From Candidatus Scatomorpha stercoravium (lineage in GTDB: Bacteria > Bacillota > Clostridia > Oscillospirales > Oscillospiraceae), in NCBI GenBank assembly GCA_018716005.1, contig DVKN01000081.1:1-8500 (forward strand): DNA of 8,500 bases, written 5' to 3'. The position numbers were made by a program, and so were the translations under genes. The stretch's first letter is position 1, and every line of letters starts with the position of its first letter. Positions 1 to 8,500 of this stretch are shown here, piece by piece. The notes beneath the pieces were generated by a model. The model saw nothing but the letters and a program-made list of their open reading frames with translations. It had not been told where the DNA came from and made no database searches.

Positions 1-1238
1 TCCGCCCTGAGCAGCGCGCGGGGGAAATCCAGCTTGCGCAGCACGGTCATGAAGAGGCTGAGCGGGAGATCCCGCCCGGCGGCGAAGCTCTCCGGCGTCC
101 CGGCGAGGCGCGAGGCGTCCTGCGGCACGGCGGATATTATGAGCCCCGGGCCGCGCTCCACGGCGCCGGCGTGCTCGACGCATTCGCCCGTGAGCAGCTT
201 TATGAGGCTGCTCTTGCCGCTGCCGTTCCCGCCGCAGAGGGCGACGCGCTCGCCGCGCTTTATCTCGAAGCTCGCGGGCCTCCCCGAGGGCCGGCCCGAG
301 TAGAGCGCGGCGGCGTTCCGGAAGCGGACGAGCGTCTCAGCGCGGTAAGGCAGCGGCGAAAGCTTCAGCGCCTCGGCGCTCTCGGTATCCTTCATGAGCG
401 CCTCGCGGGCCGCGGCGGCCTTCAGCTGCCGCGCCTCTATGCTCTTCGAGCGCTTCATCATCTTCGCGGCCTTGTGGCCGACGTAGCCCTTGTCGGCCGC
501 GCCGCGCTTGCTCTTCTCCACCTTGTCCGACCAGCCCGCGGCCGCGCGCGCGGACTCGCGCAGGCGCTCGGCGTCGCGCCTGAGGCGTTCGTTGAGCTCC
601 GCCTCGCCCGCCTGCCGGCGCTCGAAATCCTCGAACCAGGCCGAGAAATTTCCGCCGCGCAGCTCCGCGCCGGAGCGGTTGAGCGCGAGGATGTGGTCCA
701 CGCAGCCGTCGAGGAAGCGGCGGTCGTGCGAGACGAGGATGAAGCCGCGCTTCGCGGCGAGGTAGGCGGACACGGCCGCGCGCGCGGCCTCGTCCAGGTG
801 GTTCGTGGGCTCGTCTATGAGCGGGAAGCGCCCGTCCCCGATGAAGAGCGGCGCGAGCATGGCGCGCGTCTGCTCCCCGGGCGAGAGCGTTGAAAACGGC
901 CGCTCGAGCGTCTCCCCGCCGAGGCCCAGGAGGCCGAGCTCGCGCTCGAGCTCCCAGTCCTCCGCCTGCGGGCTCACGCCGCGCAGCGCGTCCAGCACGC
1001 TCAGCGAGTCGTCGGACACCTCCGCGGGGAAGCGGCTGAAGCCCACCGGCGCGGTAATGCGCCCCGAATATTCGTATTCGCCGGCCAGAAGGCGCAGCAG
1101 CGTCGTCTTCCCGCGGCCGTTGCGGCCCACGAGGCCCAGCTTCCAGCCCGTGTCGAGCCTGAGGCTGAGGTTTTCAAAGACGCTCTCCGCCGCGCCCGGA
1201 TAGGCGAAGCTCAGGTTTTCTATAGTAATTGCCGGCAT
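1..1238 (-). CDS. Lsa-like ABC-F ribosome-protection ATPase (partial, 3' end outside window)
   Basis: ABC-F proteins are soluble twin-ATPase factors without membrane segments. The antibiotic-resistance members bind the ribosomal E site and displace drugs from the peptidyl-transferase centre. The Lsa group typically protects against lincosamides, streptogramin A and pleuromutilins. 412 codons are visible; family members are about 490-500 residues, so some 80-90 are missing, including the second signature and Walker B. Seen: first Walker A GRNGRGKTT (38-46), signature LSPGEQ (118-123), Walker B with DEPTNHLD (142-149), H-loop SHD (170-172), a charged interdomain linker (about 195-290) with GWSDKVEKSK and GHKAAKMMKRSK, and second Walker A GGNGSGKSS (336-344). 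The linker motifs and SGNFSAWF-like stretch closely resemble remembered Lsa(A) sequence. The ATG at 1238 follows AAAGGAG by 7 nt. A leader with an attenuator precedes it. Oddity: a proline (139) sits in the first Walker B strand. Drug spectrum is inferred, not shown. Confidence 0.93.
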   Translation of the reverse strand, partial: MPAITIENLSFAYPGAAESVFENLSLRLDTGWKLGLVGRNGRGKTTLLRLLAGEYEYSGRITAPVGFSRFPAEVSDDSLSVLDALRGVSPQAEDWELERELGLLGLGGETLERPFSTLSPGEQTRAMLAPLFIGDGRFPLIDEPTNHLDEAARAAVSAYLAAKRGFILVSHDRRFLDGCVDHILALNRSGAELRGGNFSAWFEDFERRQAGEAELNERLRRDAERLRESARAAAGWSDKVEKSKRGAADKGYVGHKAAKMMKRSKSIEARQLKAAAAREALMKDTESAEALKLSPLPYRAETLVRFRNAAALYSGRPSGRPASFEIKRGERVALCGGNGSGKSSLIKLLTGECVEHAGAVERGPGLIISAVPQDASRLAGTPESFAAGRDLPLSLFMTVLRKLDFPRALLRA

Positions 1239-1245
1239 ATGCGCG

Positions 1246-1252
1246 CTCCTTT
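1246..1252 (-). promoter_or_regulatory. Ribosome binding site of the ABC-F gene
   Basis: AAAGGAG lies 7 nt upstream of the ATG at 1238. It fixes the start and lies just past the U-tract of the leader terminator, so only read-through transcripts carry it. Confidence 0.85.
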
Positions 1253-1255
1253 CAT

Positions 1256-1296
1256 AAAAAACAAAAACGGCCTGCGGGCAAGTCACCCGCGGGCCG
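1256..1296 (-). terminator. Leader (attenuator) terminator before the ABC-F gene
   Basis: On the minus strand an 11-bp stem (arms 1286-1296 and 1268-1278, 7-nt loop 1279-1285) is followed by TTTTTGTTTTTT (1267-1256). There is one A/C mismatch at the sixth pair and the rest are mostly G-C. It stands downstream of the ABC-F promoter, yet 18 nt upstream of the ABC-F start codon and abutting its ribosome binding site. It therefore cannot be the end of the preceding gene, which has its own terminator at 1456-1480. This position is that of a conditional terminator. Its 3' arm contains CCCGCAG (1278-1272), which can pair instead with CUGCGGG (1348-1342) of the upstream hairpin. Confidence 0.88.
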
Positions 1297-1339
1297 GAAG
1301 CCCCGCCGGAGCGGAGCGTGAGCGCGCAAAGATATACTT

Positions 1340-1385
1340 CTCCCGCAGTCGGCGCACGGCGGCGCCTCGTACTCATTTGCGGGAG
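1340..1385 (-). promoter_or_regulatory. Leader hairpin 1:2 overlapping the leader ORF (anti-antiterminator)
   Basis: CUCCCGCA (1385-1378) and UGCGGGAG (1347-1340) form a perfect 8-bp stem. Within the loop, GGCGC and GCGCC can form a further 5-bp stem. The 5' arm falls inside the last codons of the leader ORF (end of AGC, then TCC, CGC and the first base of AAA), so a ribosome there would block it. The freed 3' arm, as CUGCGGG, is a perfect 7-nt complement of CCCGCAG in the terminator. The pairings are seen directly; the regulatory role is inferred from the geometry. Confidence 0.75.
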
Positions 1386-1396
1386 CTGTTGTACAT
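1373..1396 (-). CDS. Leader peptide MYNSSRK (upstream ORF of the ABC-F gene)
   Basis: ATG TAC AAC AGC TCC CGC AAA TGA encodes a 7-residue peptide about 23 nt after the predicted transcription start. AAGGG precedes the ATG with 7 nt spacing. Very short leader ORFs are usual ahead of inducible resistance genes, including several ABC-F genes, where a drug-stalled ribosome rearranges the leader RNA. The coding sequence overlaps the 5' arm of the 1378-1385/1340-1347 hairpin, which is the strongest argument that it is translated for regulation. The peptide probably has no function once released. A GTG at 1404 in another frame opens a 50-codon frame through the terminator, but it has no properly spaced ribosome binding site. 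Translation is not proven. Confidence 0.68.
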   Translation of the reverse strand: MYNSSRK

Positions 1397-1425
1397 CCTT
1401 TCACCCTTTTCTCTGTGATGGGACC

Positions 1426-1454
1426 AATATACCACATTCTTCGCCGGAAGGCAA
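1426..1454 (-). promoter_or_regulatory. Sigma-A-type promoter of the ABC-F leader
   Basis: The -35 box is TTGCCT (1454-1449), with a 17-bp spacer and a -10 box TATATT (1431-1426). A TGG just upstream of the -10 makes it an extended -10. Transcription should start near 1419, giving a leader of about 180 nt. The -35 box begins two bases after the U-tract of the preceding ATPase terminator, so the two units are tightly packed but separate. Confidence 0.72.
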
Positions 1455-1455
1455 G

Positions 1456-1480
1456 CAAAAAGCGCCCCGGAGGGCGCTCC
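1456..1480 (-). terminator. Intrinsic terminator of the P-type ATPase gene
   Basis: A perfect 7-bp stem AGCGCCC/GGGCGCT (1478-1472 and 1467-1461) with loop TCCG is followed on the minus strand by a run of T (1461-1457). It lies about 20 nt beyond the ATPase stop codon. Confidence 0.87.
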
Positions 1481-1498
1481 TTGCCGTATTGGGTTTTA

Positions 1499-4138
<2,640 letters not shown>

Positions 4139-4147
4139 TTGTTGTTA

Positions 4148-4155
4148 CCACCCTT
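4148..4155 (-). promoter_or_regulatory. Ribosome binding site of the P-type ATPase gene
   Basis: AAGGGTGG lies 9 nt upstream of the GTG at 4138 and supports that non-ATG start. An ATG just upstream (4159-4157) is in frame but is followed after three codons by TAA. Confidence 0.7.
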
Positions 4156-4184
4156 TCATATTCACGAACGGATACCGGTCAAGC

Positions 4185-4222
4185 AAAAAGACCCATGGAG
4201 GGTGCTTTTGCCTCCATGAGTC
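4185..4222 (-). terminator. Riboswitch expression-platform terminator
   Basis: A 12-bp stem (4222-4211 with 4201-4190, one G-U wobble, 9-nt loop) is followed by five T (4189-4185). Its 5' arm includes CUCAUG (4220-4215), which is also the 3' strand of aptamer helix P1. Aptamer and terminator are thus mutually exclusive: metal-bound aptamer means read-through, free aptamer means termination. The ATPase start lies 46 nt beyond the T-run. Confidence 0.88.
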
Positions 4223-4320
4223 TCGTCATTTAATGCAAGCCAGGCGCGAGGCAGGCTGCTGACGCCGCCCGCGGCCATCGTGTTGACTTGCCTCCATATA
4301 AGGAAGACTACTCCCTCATG
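4215..4320 (-). ncRNA. yybP-ykoY family manganese riboswitch aptamer
   Basis: Helix P1 is CAUGAG (4320-4315) with CUCAUG (4220-4215). Directly inside it are the two signature loops of the class: GGGAGUAGU on the 5' side and UGACGAGAC on the 3' side. These correspond to loops L1 and L3, which dock together and hold the Mn2+ in known structures. A short hairpin CUUCC/GGAGG follows L1, then a GCAAG/CUUGC helix capped by a GC-rich variable arm starting GUCAACACGAU. Known members sense Mn2+ and control Mn2+ exporters, including P-type ATPases. Position between promoter and ATPase, and overlap with a terminator, indicate an ON switch. Identification is by motif and pairing, without a covariance-model search. 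Confidence 0.9.
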
Positions 4321-4328
4321 TAGGCAAG

Positions 4329-4357
4329 ATATTATCATTTAAAGCGCCCCTTGTCAA
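4329..4357 (-). promoter_or_regulatory. Strong sigma-A-type promoter of the riboswitch-ATPase unit
   Basis: The -35 box is a perfect TTGACA (4357-4352), followed by a 17-bp spacer and TAATAT (4334-4329), with TGA just before the -10 (extended -10). GATAAT two bases upstream is an alternative -10 with a 15-bp spacer. Transcription should start near 4324-4321, immediately before the riboswitch aptamer. The promoter lies only about 36 bp past the dnaE stop codon. Confidence 0.85.
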
Positions 4358-4393
4358 GCGCGAATGCCGCGCGAGGGCAAATTTCCCCACAAA

Positions 4394-7300
4394 TCAGCTG
4401 CTGACCACCTTGACGTTCGCCGGGCCGAAGAGCTCGGTGAGCTCGCGCACGAGGCTCTCCTTTATGACGCAGTTCGCCGCGAGCTTCTTCCCCGTGTCCG
4501 CGAAGTAGACTATGAAGCGCTCCTCGCCAGGGAACATCTCGAGCAGCAGCTCGACGCGGCGCATGCTGCGCGGGTCGGCGTCCGGCAGGCGCAGCCACAG
4601 CCGCCTCTCCCGCGGCGCCGCCGGCGCGCCGGCGCCCTCCGTGATTGGCCGGGCCGTGTCCGCCACTATCTGGGGCTCGGCCTCGTCGCGCACGGATATG
4701 CGCCCCGTCACGGCGACGGCGGCGTTCTCGTCCAGGCAGCGCGCCGAGGACTCCAGCACGCGCTGGAAGCACAAAAGCTCTATGCTGCCCGTGTCGTCCT
4801 CGAGCTGGACGTAGGCCATGAGCGAGCCGTTCCTCGTCGTGCGCGTGCGGCGCGAGGCGACGATGCCGGCGACGGTGACGTACTGCCCGTCGGCGAAGCG
4901 CTCCGGCCCGCCCTCGGCGGCGAAGTCCGCCATGATTGCGCCTATCTTGACGGCCCCGGCCGCGCGGGCGGCCTCGCGGTACTCGTCCATGGGGTGGCCG
5001 CTGAGATAGAGCCCGGTCATCTCGCGCTCCATGGCCATGAGCTCGGCGCGCGGGAACTCCTCCACGTCCGGCAGCGGCGCCTCGGCGGCCTCGCCCTCGT
5101 CCCCGCCGCCGAAGAGGTCCATCTGCCCGGCGACGTTGCTGCGCCCGGCGCTCGCTATGCCCTCCATGACGCCCTCGGCGGCCATGAGCAGCGCGCGGCG
5201 CTTGAAGCCGAGGCTGTCGAAGGCCCCGGCGCGGATAAGGCTCTCGACCGCGCGGCGGTTCAGCTCCCTGCCCGCGAGGCGGCGGCAGAAGTCCCCGAGG
5301 CCGGTATAGCGCCCGTTCTCCGCGCGCTCGGCCATGAGCTGGAAGATGAATTTCTCGCCTATGTTCTTCACCGCCGCGAGGCCAAAGCGTATGTTGTCCC
5401 CGGAGACGGTGAAATATGCGTCGGACTCGTTCACGTCCGGCGGCAGGACCTTTATGCCCATGTCGCGGCACTCGGCGATGTACTCGGCGACCTTGTTCGA
5501 CGAGTCGAGCACGCTCGTCAGGAGCGCCGCCATGTATTCGCGCGGGTGGTGCCGCTTCATATAGGCCGTGCGGTAGGCGACGACGGCGTAGCAGACGGCG
5601 TGCGCCTTGTTGAAGGCGTAGCTCGCGAAGTCCAGTATCTCGTCGTATATGGCCTGGGCCGCGGCCTCGGGGATGCCGTTCGCCACGCAGCCGGGGATGT
5701 CCCGCTCCGCGTCGCCGTTCACAAAAGCCCTGCGCTCGGCGTCTATGACGGCGTGCTTCTTCTTGCTCATGGCGCGGCGGATGTTGTCCGCCTGGCCGAG
5801 GGAGAAGCCCGCGAGGCGGCGGAAAATCTCTATGACCTGCTCCTGGTAGACTATGCAGCCGTAGGTTACGGCGAGTATGGGCTCGAGCGAGGGGTGCTTG
5901 TAGCTTATGCGCTCGGGGTGCTGGCTGTTCTCGATGAAGCGCGGTATGGACTCCATGGGCCCCGGGCGGTAGAGGGCTATGACGGCGGTGATGTCCTCTA
6001 TGCTCTTCGGGCCCAGGCGGGTGCAGACGCTCGTCATGCCGGCGCTCTCGAGCTGGAAGACGCCCTCCGTCCTGCCCGCGGCGAGCATGGCGAAGGTCTC
6101 CGCGTCGTCGTCGGGGAGGCTGTTCACGTCGAAGCCCGGCGTGTGCCGGCGCACGAGCTCCGCCGCGTCCTCGAGCACGGTGAGGTTGCGCAGGCCGAGG
6201 AAGTCCATCTTCAGGAGGCCCAGCTCCTCGAGCGTGGTCATGGGGTACTGCGTGACGACGCTCTCGTCGTTCTTCGCGAGGGGCACGTACTCGTAGACGG
6301 GCCGCTCGGTTATGACGACGCCGGCCGCGTGCATGCTCGCGTGGCGGGGCATGCCCTCGAGCTGCCTCGCGGTGTCTATGAGCTCGCGGACGCGCGTGTC
6401 GCCCTCGTACATCTCGCGCAGGGGCTTGGACAGCTTGAGCGCCTCGGAAAGGGTCATGCCAATCGCGAAGGGCACCTGCTTGGCGACGGCGTCGCATTCG
6501 GCGTAGCTCATGTCCAGCGCGCGGCCCGTGTCGCGCACGGCCTGGCGCGCGGCCATGGTGCCGAAGGTGACTATCTGCGCGACGTGGTCGCGGCCGTACT
6601 TGCGGTTCACGTACTCTATGACCTCGCCGCGGCGGCGCACGCAGAAGTCTATGTCTATATCCGGCATGCTCACGCGCTCGGGGTTCAAAAAGCGCTCGAA
6701 GTAGAGGCTGTATTTTATTGGGTCGACGTCGGTTATATAGAGGCAGTAGCTCACGACGCTGCCCGCCGCGCTGCCGCGGCCGGGGCCTACGGGTATGCCC
6801 TCGCCCTTCGCGTAGCCGATGAAGTCTGAGACTATGAGGAAGTAGTCGACAAAGCCCATGCGCTTTATCATGTCGAGCTCGTATATGAGCTGGCGGTGCG
6901 CGTCCTCCCTGCCCGCGCCGTAGCGCTTTTCAAAGCCGGCCTCGCAGAGCTTCTTCAGGTACTCGAAGCTGTCCGTCTCGCCCTCGGGGAGCTGGAAGCG
7001 GGGCAGATGATAGTGCCCGAACTCGAAGTCGAAATTGCACTTTTCGGCGATTTCCACCGTGTTCTCCGCGGCGTCGGGCCGCTCCGGGAAGAGCGCGCGC
7101 ATCTCCTCCTCGCTCTTGAGATAGAACTCCTGCGTCTCGAAGCGCATACGGGACGCGTCCGCGACGGTCTTGCCGGTCTGTATGCACATGAGCACGTCCT
7201 GGTACCCGGCGTCGGCCTTATTTATATAGTGCGCGTCGTTCGTGACGGCGAGGGGGATGCCCGTCTCGTCGTGTATGCGCAGCAGCCCGGCCGCGGCGGT

Positions 7301-7846
7301 CTCCTCGTCGCGGATGCCGTGGCGCTGTATTTCGAGGTAGAAGTCCTCCCCGAAAATCCCGCGCAGCTCGAGGGCCTTCGCCTTCGCGGCTTCGTACTGC
7401 CCGGAAACTATCCGCTGCGGTATCTCGCCCGCGAGGCAGCCGGAGAGGCAGACGAGGCCCTCGGAATGCTCGCGCAGGAGCTGCCAGTCGATGCGCGGCT
7501 TCACGTAAAAGCCCTCGATGAAGCCCATGGAGACGAGGTAGCTGAGGTTCCTGTAGCCCGTCTCGTCCTTGCAGAGCAGGATGAGATGGGTGTAATGGTT
7601 GTCTATACCGTACTCGCGTCCCGTGCGCTCGCGCGGGGCCACGTAGACCTCGCAGCCTATTATGGGCTTTATGCCCGCGGCGCGGCAGGCGCGGTAGAAG
7701 TTTACGGCCCCGTACATGACGCCGTGGTCCGTTATGGCGAGGGCGTCGAAGCCGAGCTCCTTTGCGCGCGCGGCGAGCTCGTCTATGCGGCATTCGCCGT
7801 CGAGGAGCGAGTACTCGGTGTGCAGGTGCAGGTGTACGAAGCTCAT
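4394..7846 (-). CDS. dnaE: DNA polymerase III alpha subunit, DnaE type
   Basis: Replicative C-family DNA polymerase of 1150 residues, usual size for DnaE. In order: PHP domain (about 1-280) starting HLHLHTEYS; polymerase core with GPGRGSAAGS (354-363), PDIDIDF (395-401) and KMDFLGLRN (546-554), giving catalytic aspartates 398, 400 and 548 by comparison with E. coli D401, D403 and D555; FASYAFNKAHA (740-750); a QMDLF beta-clamp-binding motif (908-912); and an OB fold (about 988-1070). There is no DnaQ-like exonuclease insertion, which separates it from PolC. All nine expected PHP metal ligands appear present: His7, His9, Asp16, His41, Glu66, His87, Cys137, Asp204 and His206. The ATG at 7846 overlaps the whiA stop as ATGA, with a purine-rich ribosome binding site just upstream, so translation is probably coupled. 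No convincing terminator follows. Clostridia usually also carry PolC elsewhere; DnaE then tends to do primer extension or lesion synthesis. Confidence 0.97.
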   Translation of the reverse strand: MSFVHLHLHTEYSLLDGECRIDELAARAKELGFDALAITDHGVMYGAVNFYRACRAAGIKPIIGCEVYVAPRERTGREYGIDNHYTHLILLCKDETGYRNLSYLVSMGFIEGFYVKPRIDWQLLREHSEGLVCLSGCLAGEIPQRIVSGQYEAAKAKALELRGIFGEDFYLEIQRHGIRDEETAAAGLLRIHDETGIPLAVTNDAHYINKADAGYQDVLMCIQTGKTVADASRMRFETQEFYLKSEEEMRALFPERPDAAENTVEIAEKCNFDFEFGHYHLPRFQLPEGETDSFEYLKKLCEAGFEKRYGAGREDAHRQLIYELDMIKRMGFVDYFLIVSDFIGYAKGEGIPVGPGRGSAAGSVVSYCLYITDVDPIKYSLYFERFLNPERVSMPDIDIDFCVRRRGEVIEYVNRKYGRDHVAQIVTFGTMAARQAVRDTGRALDMSYAECDAVAKQVPFAIGMTLSEALKLSKPLREMYEGDTRVRELIDTARQLEGMPRHASMHAAGVVITERPVYEYVPLAKNDESVVTQYPMTTLEELGLLKMDFLGLRNLTVLEDAAELVRRHTPGFDVNSLPDDDAETFAMLAAGRTEGVFQLESAGMTSVCTRLGPKSIEDITAVIALYRPGPMESIPRFIENSQHPERISYKHPSLEPILAVTYGCIVYQEQVIEIFRRLAGFSLGQADNIRRAMSKKKHAVIDAERRAFVNGDAERDIPGCVANGIPEAAAQAIYDEILDFASYAFNKAHAVCYAVVAYRTAYMKRHHPREYMAALLTSVLDSSNKVAEYIAECRDMGIKVLPPDVNESDAYFTVSGDNIRFGLAAVKNIGEKFIFQLMAERAENGRYTGLGDFCRRLAGRELNRRAVESLIRAGAFDSLGFKRRALLMAAEGVMEGIASAGRSNVAGQMDLFGGGDEGEAAEAPLPDVEEFPRAELMAMEREMTGLYLSGHPMDEYREAARAAGAVKIGAIMADFAAEGGPERFADGQYVTVAGIVASRRTRTTRNGSLMAYVQLEDDTGSIELLCFQRVLESSARCLDENAAVAVTGRISVRDEAEPQIVADTARPITEGAGAPAAPRERRLWLRLPDADPRSMRRVELLLEMFPGEERFIVYFADTGKKLAANCVIKESLVRELTELFGPANVKVVSS

Positions 7847-8500
7847 TCGTCCTCCCCTCCCATCCCGGCGGCGAGGGCCGTGAGGCGCTTGAGCCTGTGG
7901 CCGAGGCAGCTCTTCGTGACGGCGGGCACGCTCAGCGCGGCGAGGTCGGCGAGGCTGGCCTCGGGGTTCGCTATGCGCAGCAGGGCGGCCTGCTGCAGGC
8001 CCTCGGGCAGGGTGTCGAGCCCGCGCTCGCGCTCGAGGAGGCGTATAGCGGCGAGCTGCTCCTGGGCGGCGGCGACGGTCTTGTCGGCGTTGGCCGTGTC
8101 GCAGTTCACCTTGCGGTTTATCTCGTTGCGCATATCCTTCTCGACGCGCGCGGACATAATCTCGAGCGCCGAGACGCCGGCGCCAGCCGTCGTGAGGAAG
8201 TCCGCGATGGCCTCGCTCTGCTTGAAGTACGTGAGATACCCGGCCCCGCGCCGGGCGCTCCCGGGCTCGAAGCCCAGCTCATAGAGGAGGGCGTTCATCT
8301 CCCGGCTGACGGCGGCGTGCGTCGTGGCGAACTCGAGGTGGTAGCGCTTGGCCGGGTCGGTCATGCTCCCGCCCGCGAGGAAGGCCCCGCGCACGAAGCT
8401 CGCCTTGCAGCAGTCGTTCTCGAGCACGCCGAGGTTTATGTGCAGCGTCAGCGTGTCGTCCGGCTCCATGCCGAAGGCGCGGAAGACCCCGGCGAGCTTG
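7843..8500 (-). CDS. whiA: DNA-binding protein WhiA (partial, N-terminus outside window)
   Basis: WhiA is a conserved Gram-positive DNA-binding protein. In Streptomyces it is a sporulation transcription factor; in Bacillus it affects cell division and chromosome segregation. 218 residues are visible of roughly 310, and the frame stays open to the window edge, so the ATG at 8469 is internal rather than the start. Seen: the second half of the LAGLIDADG-like region, with CCKASFVRGAFLAGGSMTDP and YHLEF; the typical NEINRKVNCDTANADKT stretch; and the C-terminal helix-turn-helix domain with LLRIANPEASLADLA and KSCLGHRLKRL. The WhiA family has lost homing-endonuclease activity, so this is a binding protein. 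It overlaps dnaE by four bases, and whiA-dnaE adjacency is familiar in Clostridia, usually downstream of rapZ and yvcK. Confidence 0.96.
   Translation of the reverse strand, partial: KLAGVFRAFGMEPDDTLTLHINLGVLENDCCKASFVRGAFLAGGSMTDPAKRYHLEFATTHAAVSREMNALLYELGFEPGSARRGAGYLTYFKQSEAIADFLTTAGAGVSALEIMSARVEKDMRNEINRKVNCDTANADKTVAAAQEQLAAIRLLERERGLDTLPEGLQQAALLRIANPEASLADLAALSVPAVTKSCLGHRLKRLTALAAGMGGEDE
7851..7860 (-). promoter_or_regulatory. Ribosome binding site of dnaE inside the 3' end of whiA
   Basis: GGAGGGGAGG contains two overlapping Shine-Dalgarno cores, 4 and 9 nt from the dnaE ATG, and lies within the last codons of whiA (GGEDE). With the ATGA overlap this supports translational coupling and fixes the dnaE start. 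Confidence 0.75.

Noticed and set aside
1252..1458. 68-codon minus-strand open frame running through the ABC-F leader, with a possible GTG start at 1404 and a CxxC pair
   Set aside because: Its first codon is a TTG upstream of the promoter, the GTG has no spaced ribosome binding site, and the frame crosses the terminator stem and U-tract. It is best explained as a chance frame in GC-rich leader RNA.
4155..4182. Possible second promoter after the riboswitch terminator: TTGACC, 16-bp spacer, TATGAA
   Set aside because: Transcription would begin near 4148, within or after the ribosome binding site, leaving the ATPase without one. The -10 match is also weak.
4358..4372. Hairpin GCGCG/CGCGC as a dnaE terminator
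   Set aside because: Only a 5-bp stem followed by TTGACA, without a T-run, and abutting the -35 box of the next promoter.
4364..6829. Long plus-strand open frame of 821 codons, and an overlapping 720-codon minus frame rich in Arg and His (4335-6497)
   Set aside because: Both lie over dnaE, whose frame carries every expected motif. Their skewed compositions are typical of shadow frames at high GC.

Overview
The window is a GC-rich stretch of a Bacillota chromosome, most likely from the class Clostridia (inference). The reasons are a WhiA gene directly followed by a DnaE-type DNA polymerase III alpha subunit, strong purine-rich Shine-Dalgarno sites, an Lsa-like ABC-F protein, and two U-tract terminators embedded in 5' leaders (transcription attenuation). 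No mobile element, CRISPR array, tRNA or rRNA is visible. Every gene lies on the minus strand, so transcription runs from high to low coordinates.

Region by region, in the direction of transcription: (1) 8500-7843, the C-terminal two thirds of whiA. (2) 7846-4394, dnaE, complete, sharing an ATGA stop/start overlap with whiA. (3) 4393-4139, an intergenic region with a strong promoter, a yybP-ykoY family (Mn2+) riboswitch aptamer and an overlapping intrinsic terminator. (4) 4138-1499, a complete P2A-type P-type ATPase of the Ca2+/Mn2+ class, controlled by that riboswitch and ended by a terminator at 1456-1480. (5) 1455-1239, a promoter and a leader of about 180 nt. The leader holds a 7-residue leader ORF, a hairpin overlapping it and a terminator just ahead of the next gene. 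(6) 1238-1, the first 412 codons of an Lsa-like ABC-F ribosome-protection protein, which runs off the window.

The genes form three units: a housekeeping whiA-dnaE operon, a metal-export unit switched on by Mn2+, and an antibiotic-protection unit that looks controlled by ribosome stalling. The least expected signal is the ABC-F leader. Its four arms can form either hairpin 1:2 plus terminator 3:4, or a 7-bp 2:4 antiterminator, the classic layout for drug-induced attenuation. All RNA pairings were found by eye; no folding energies or database searches were run.
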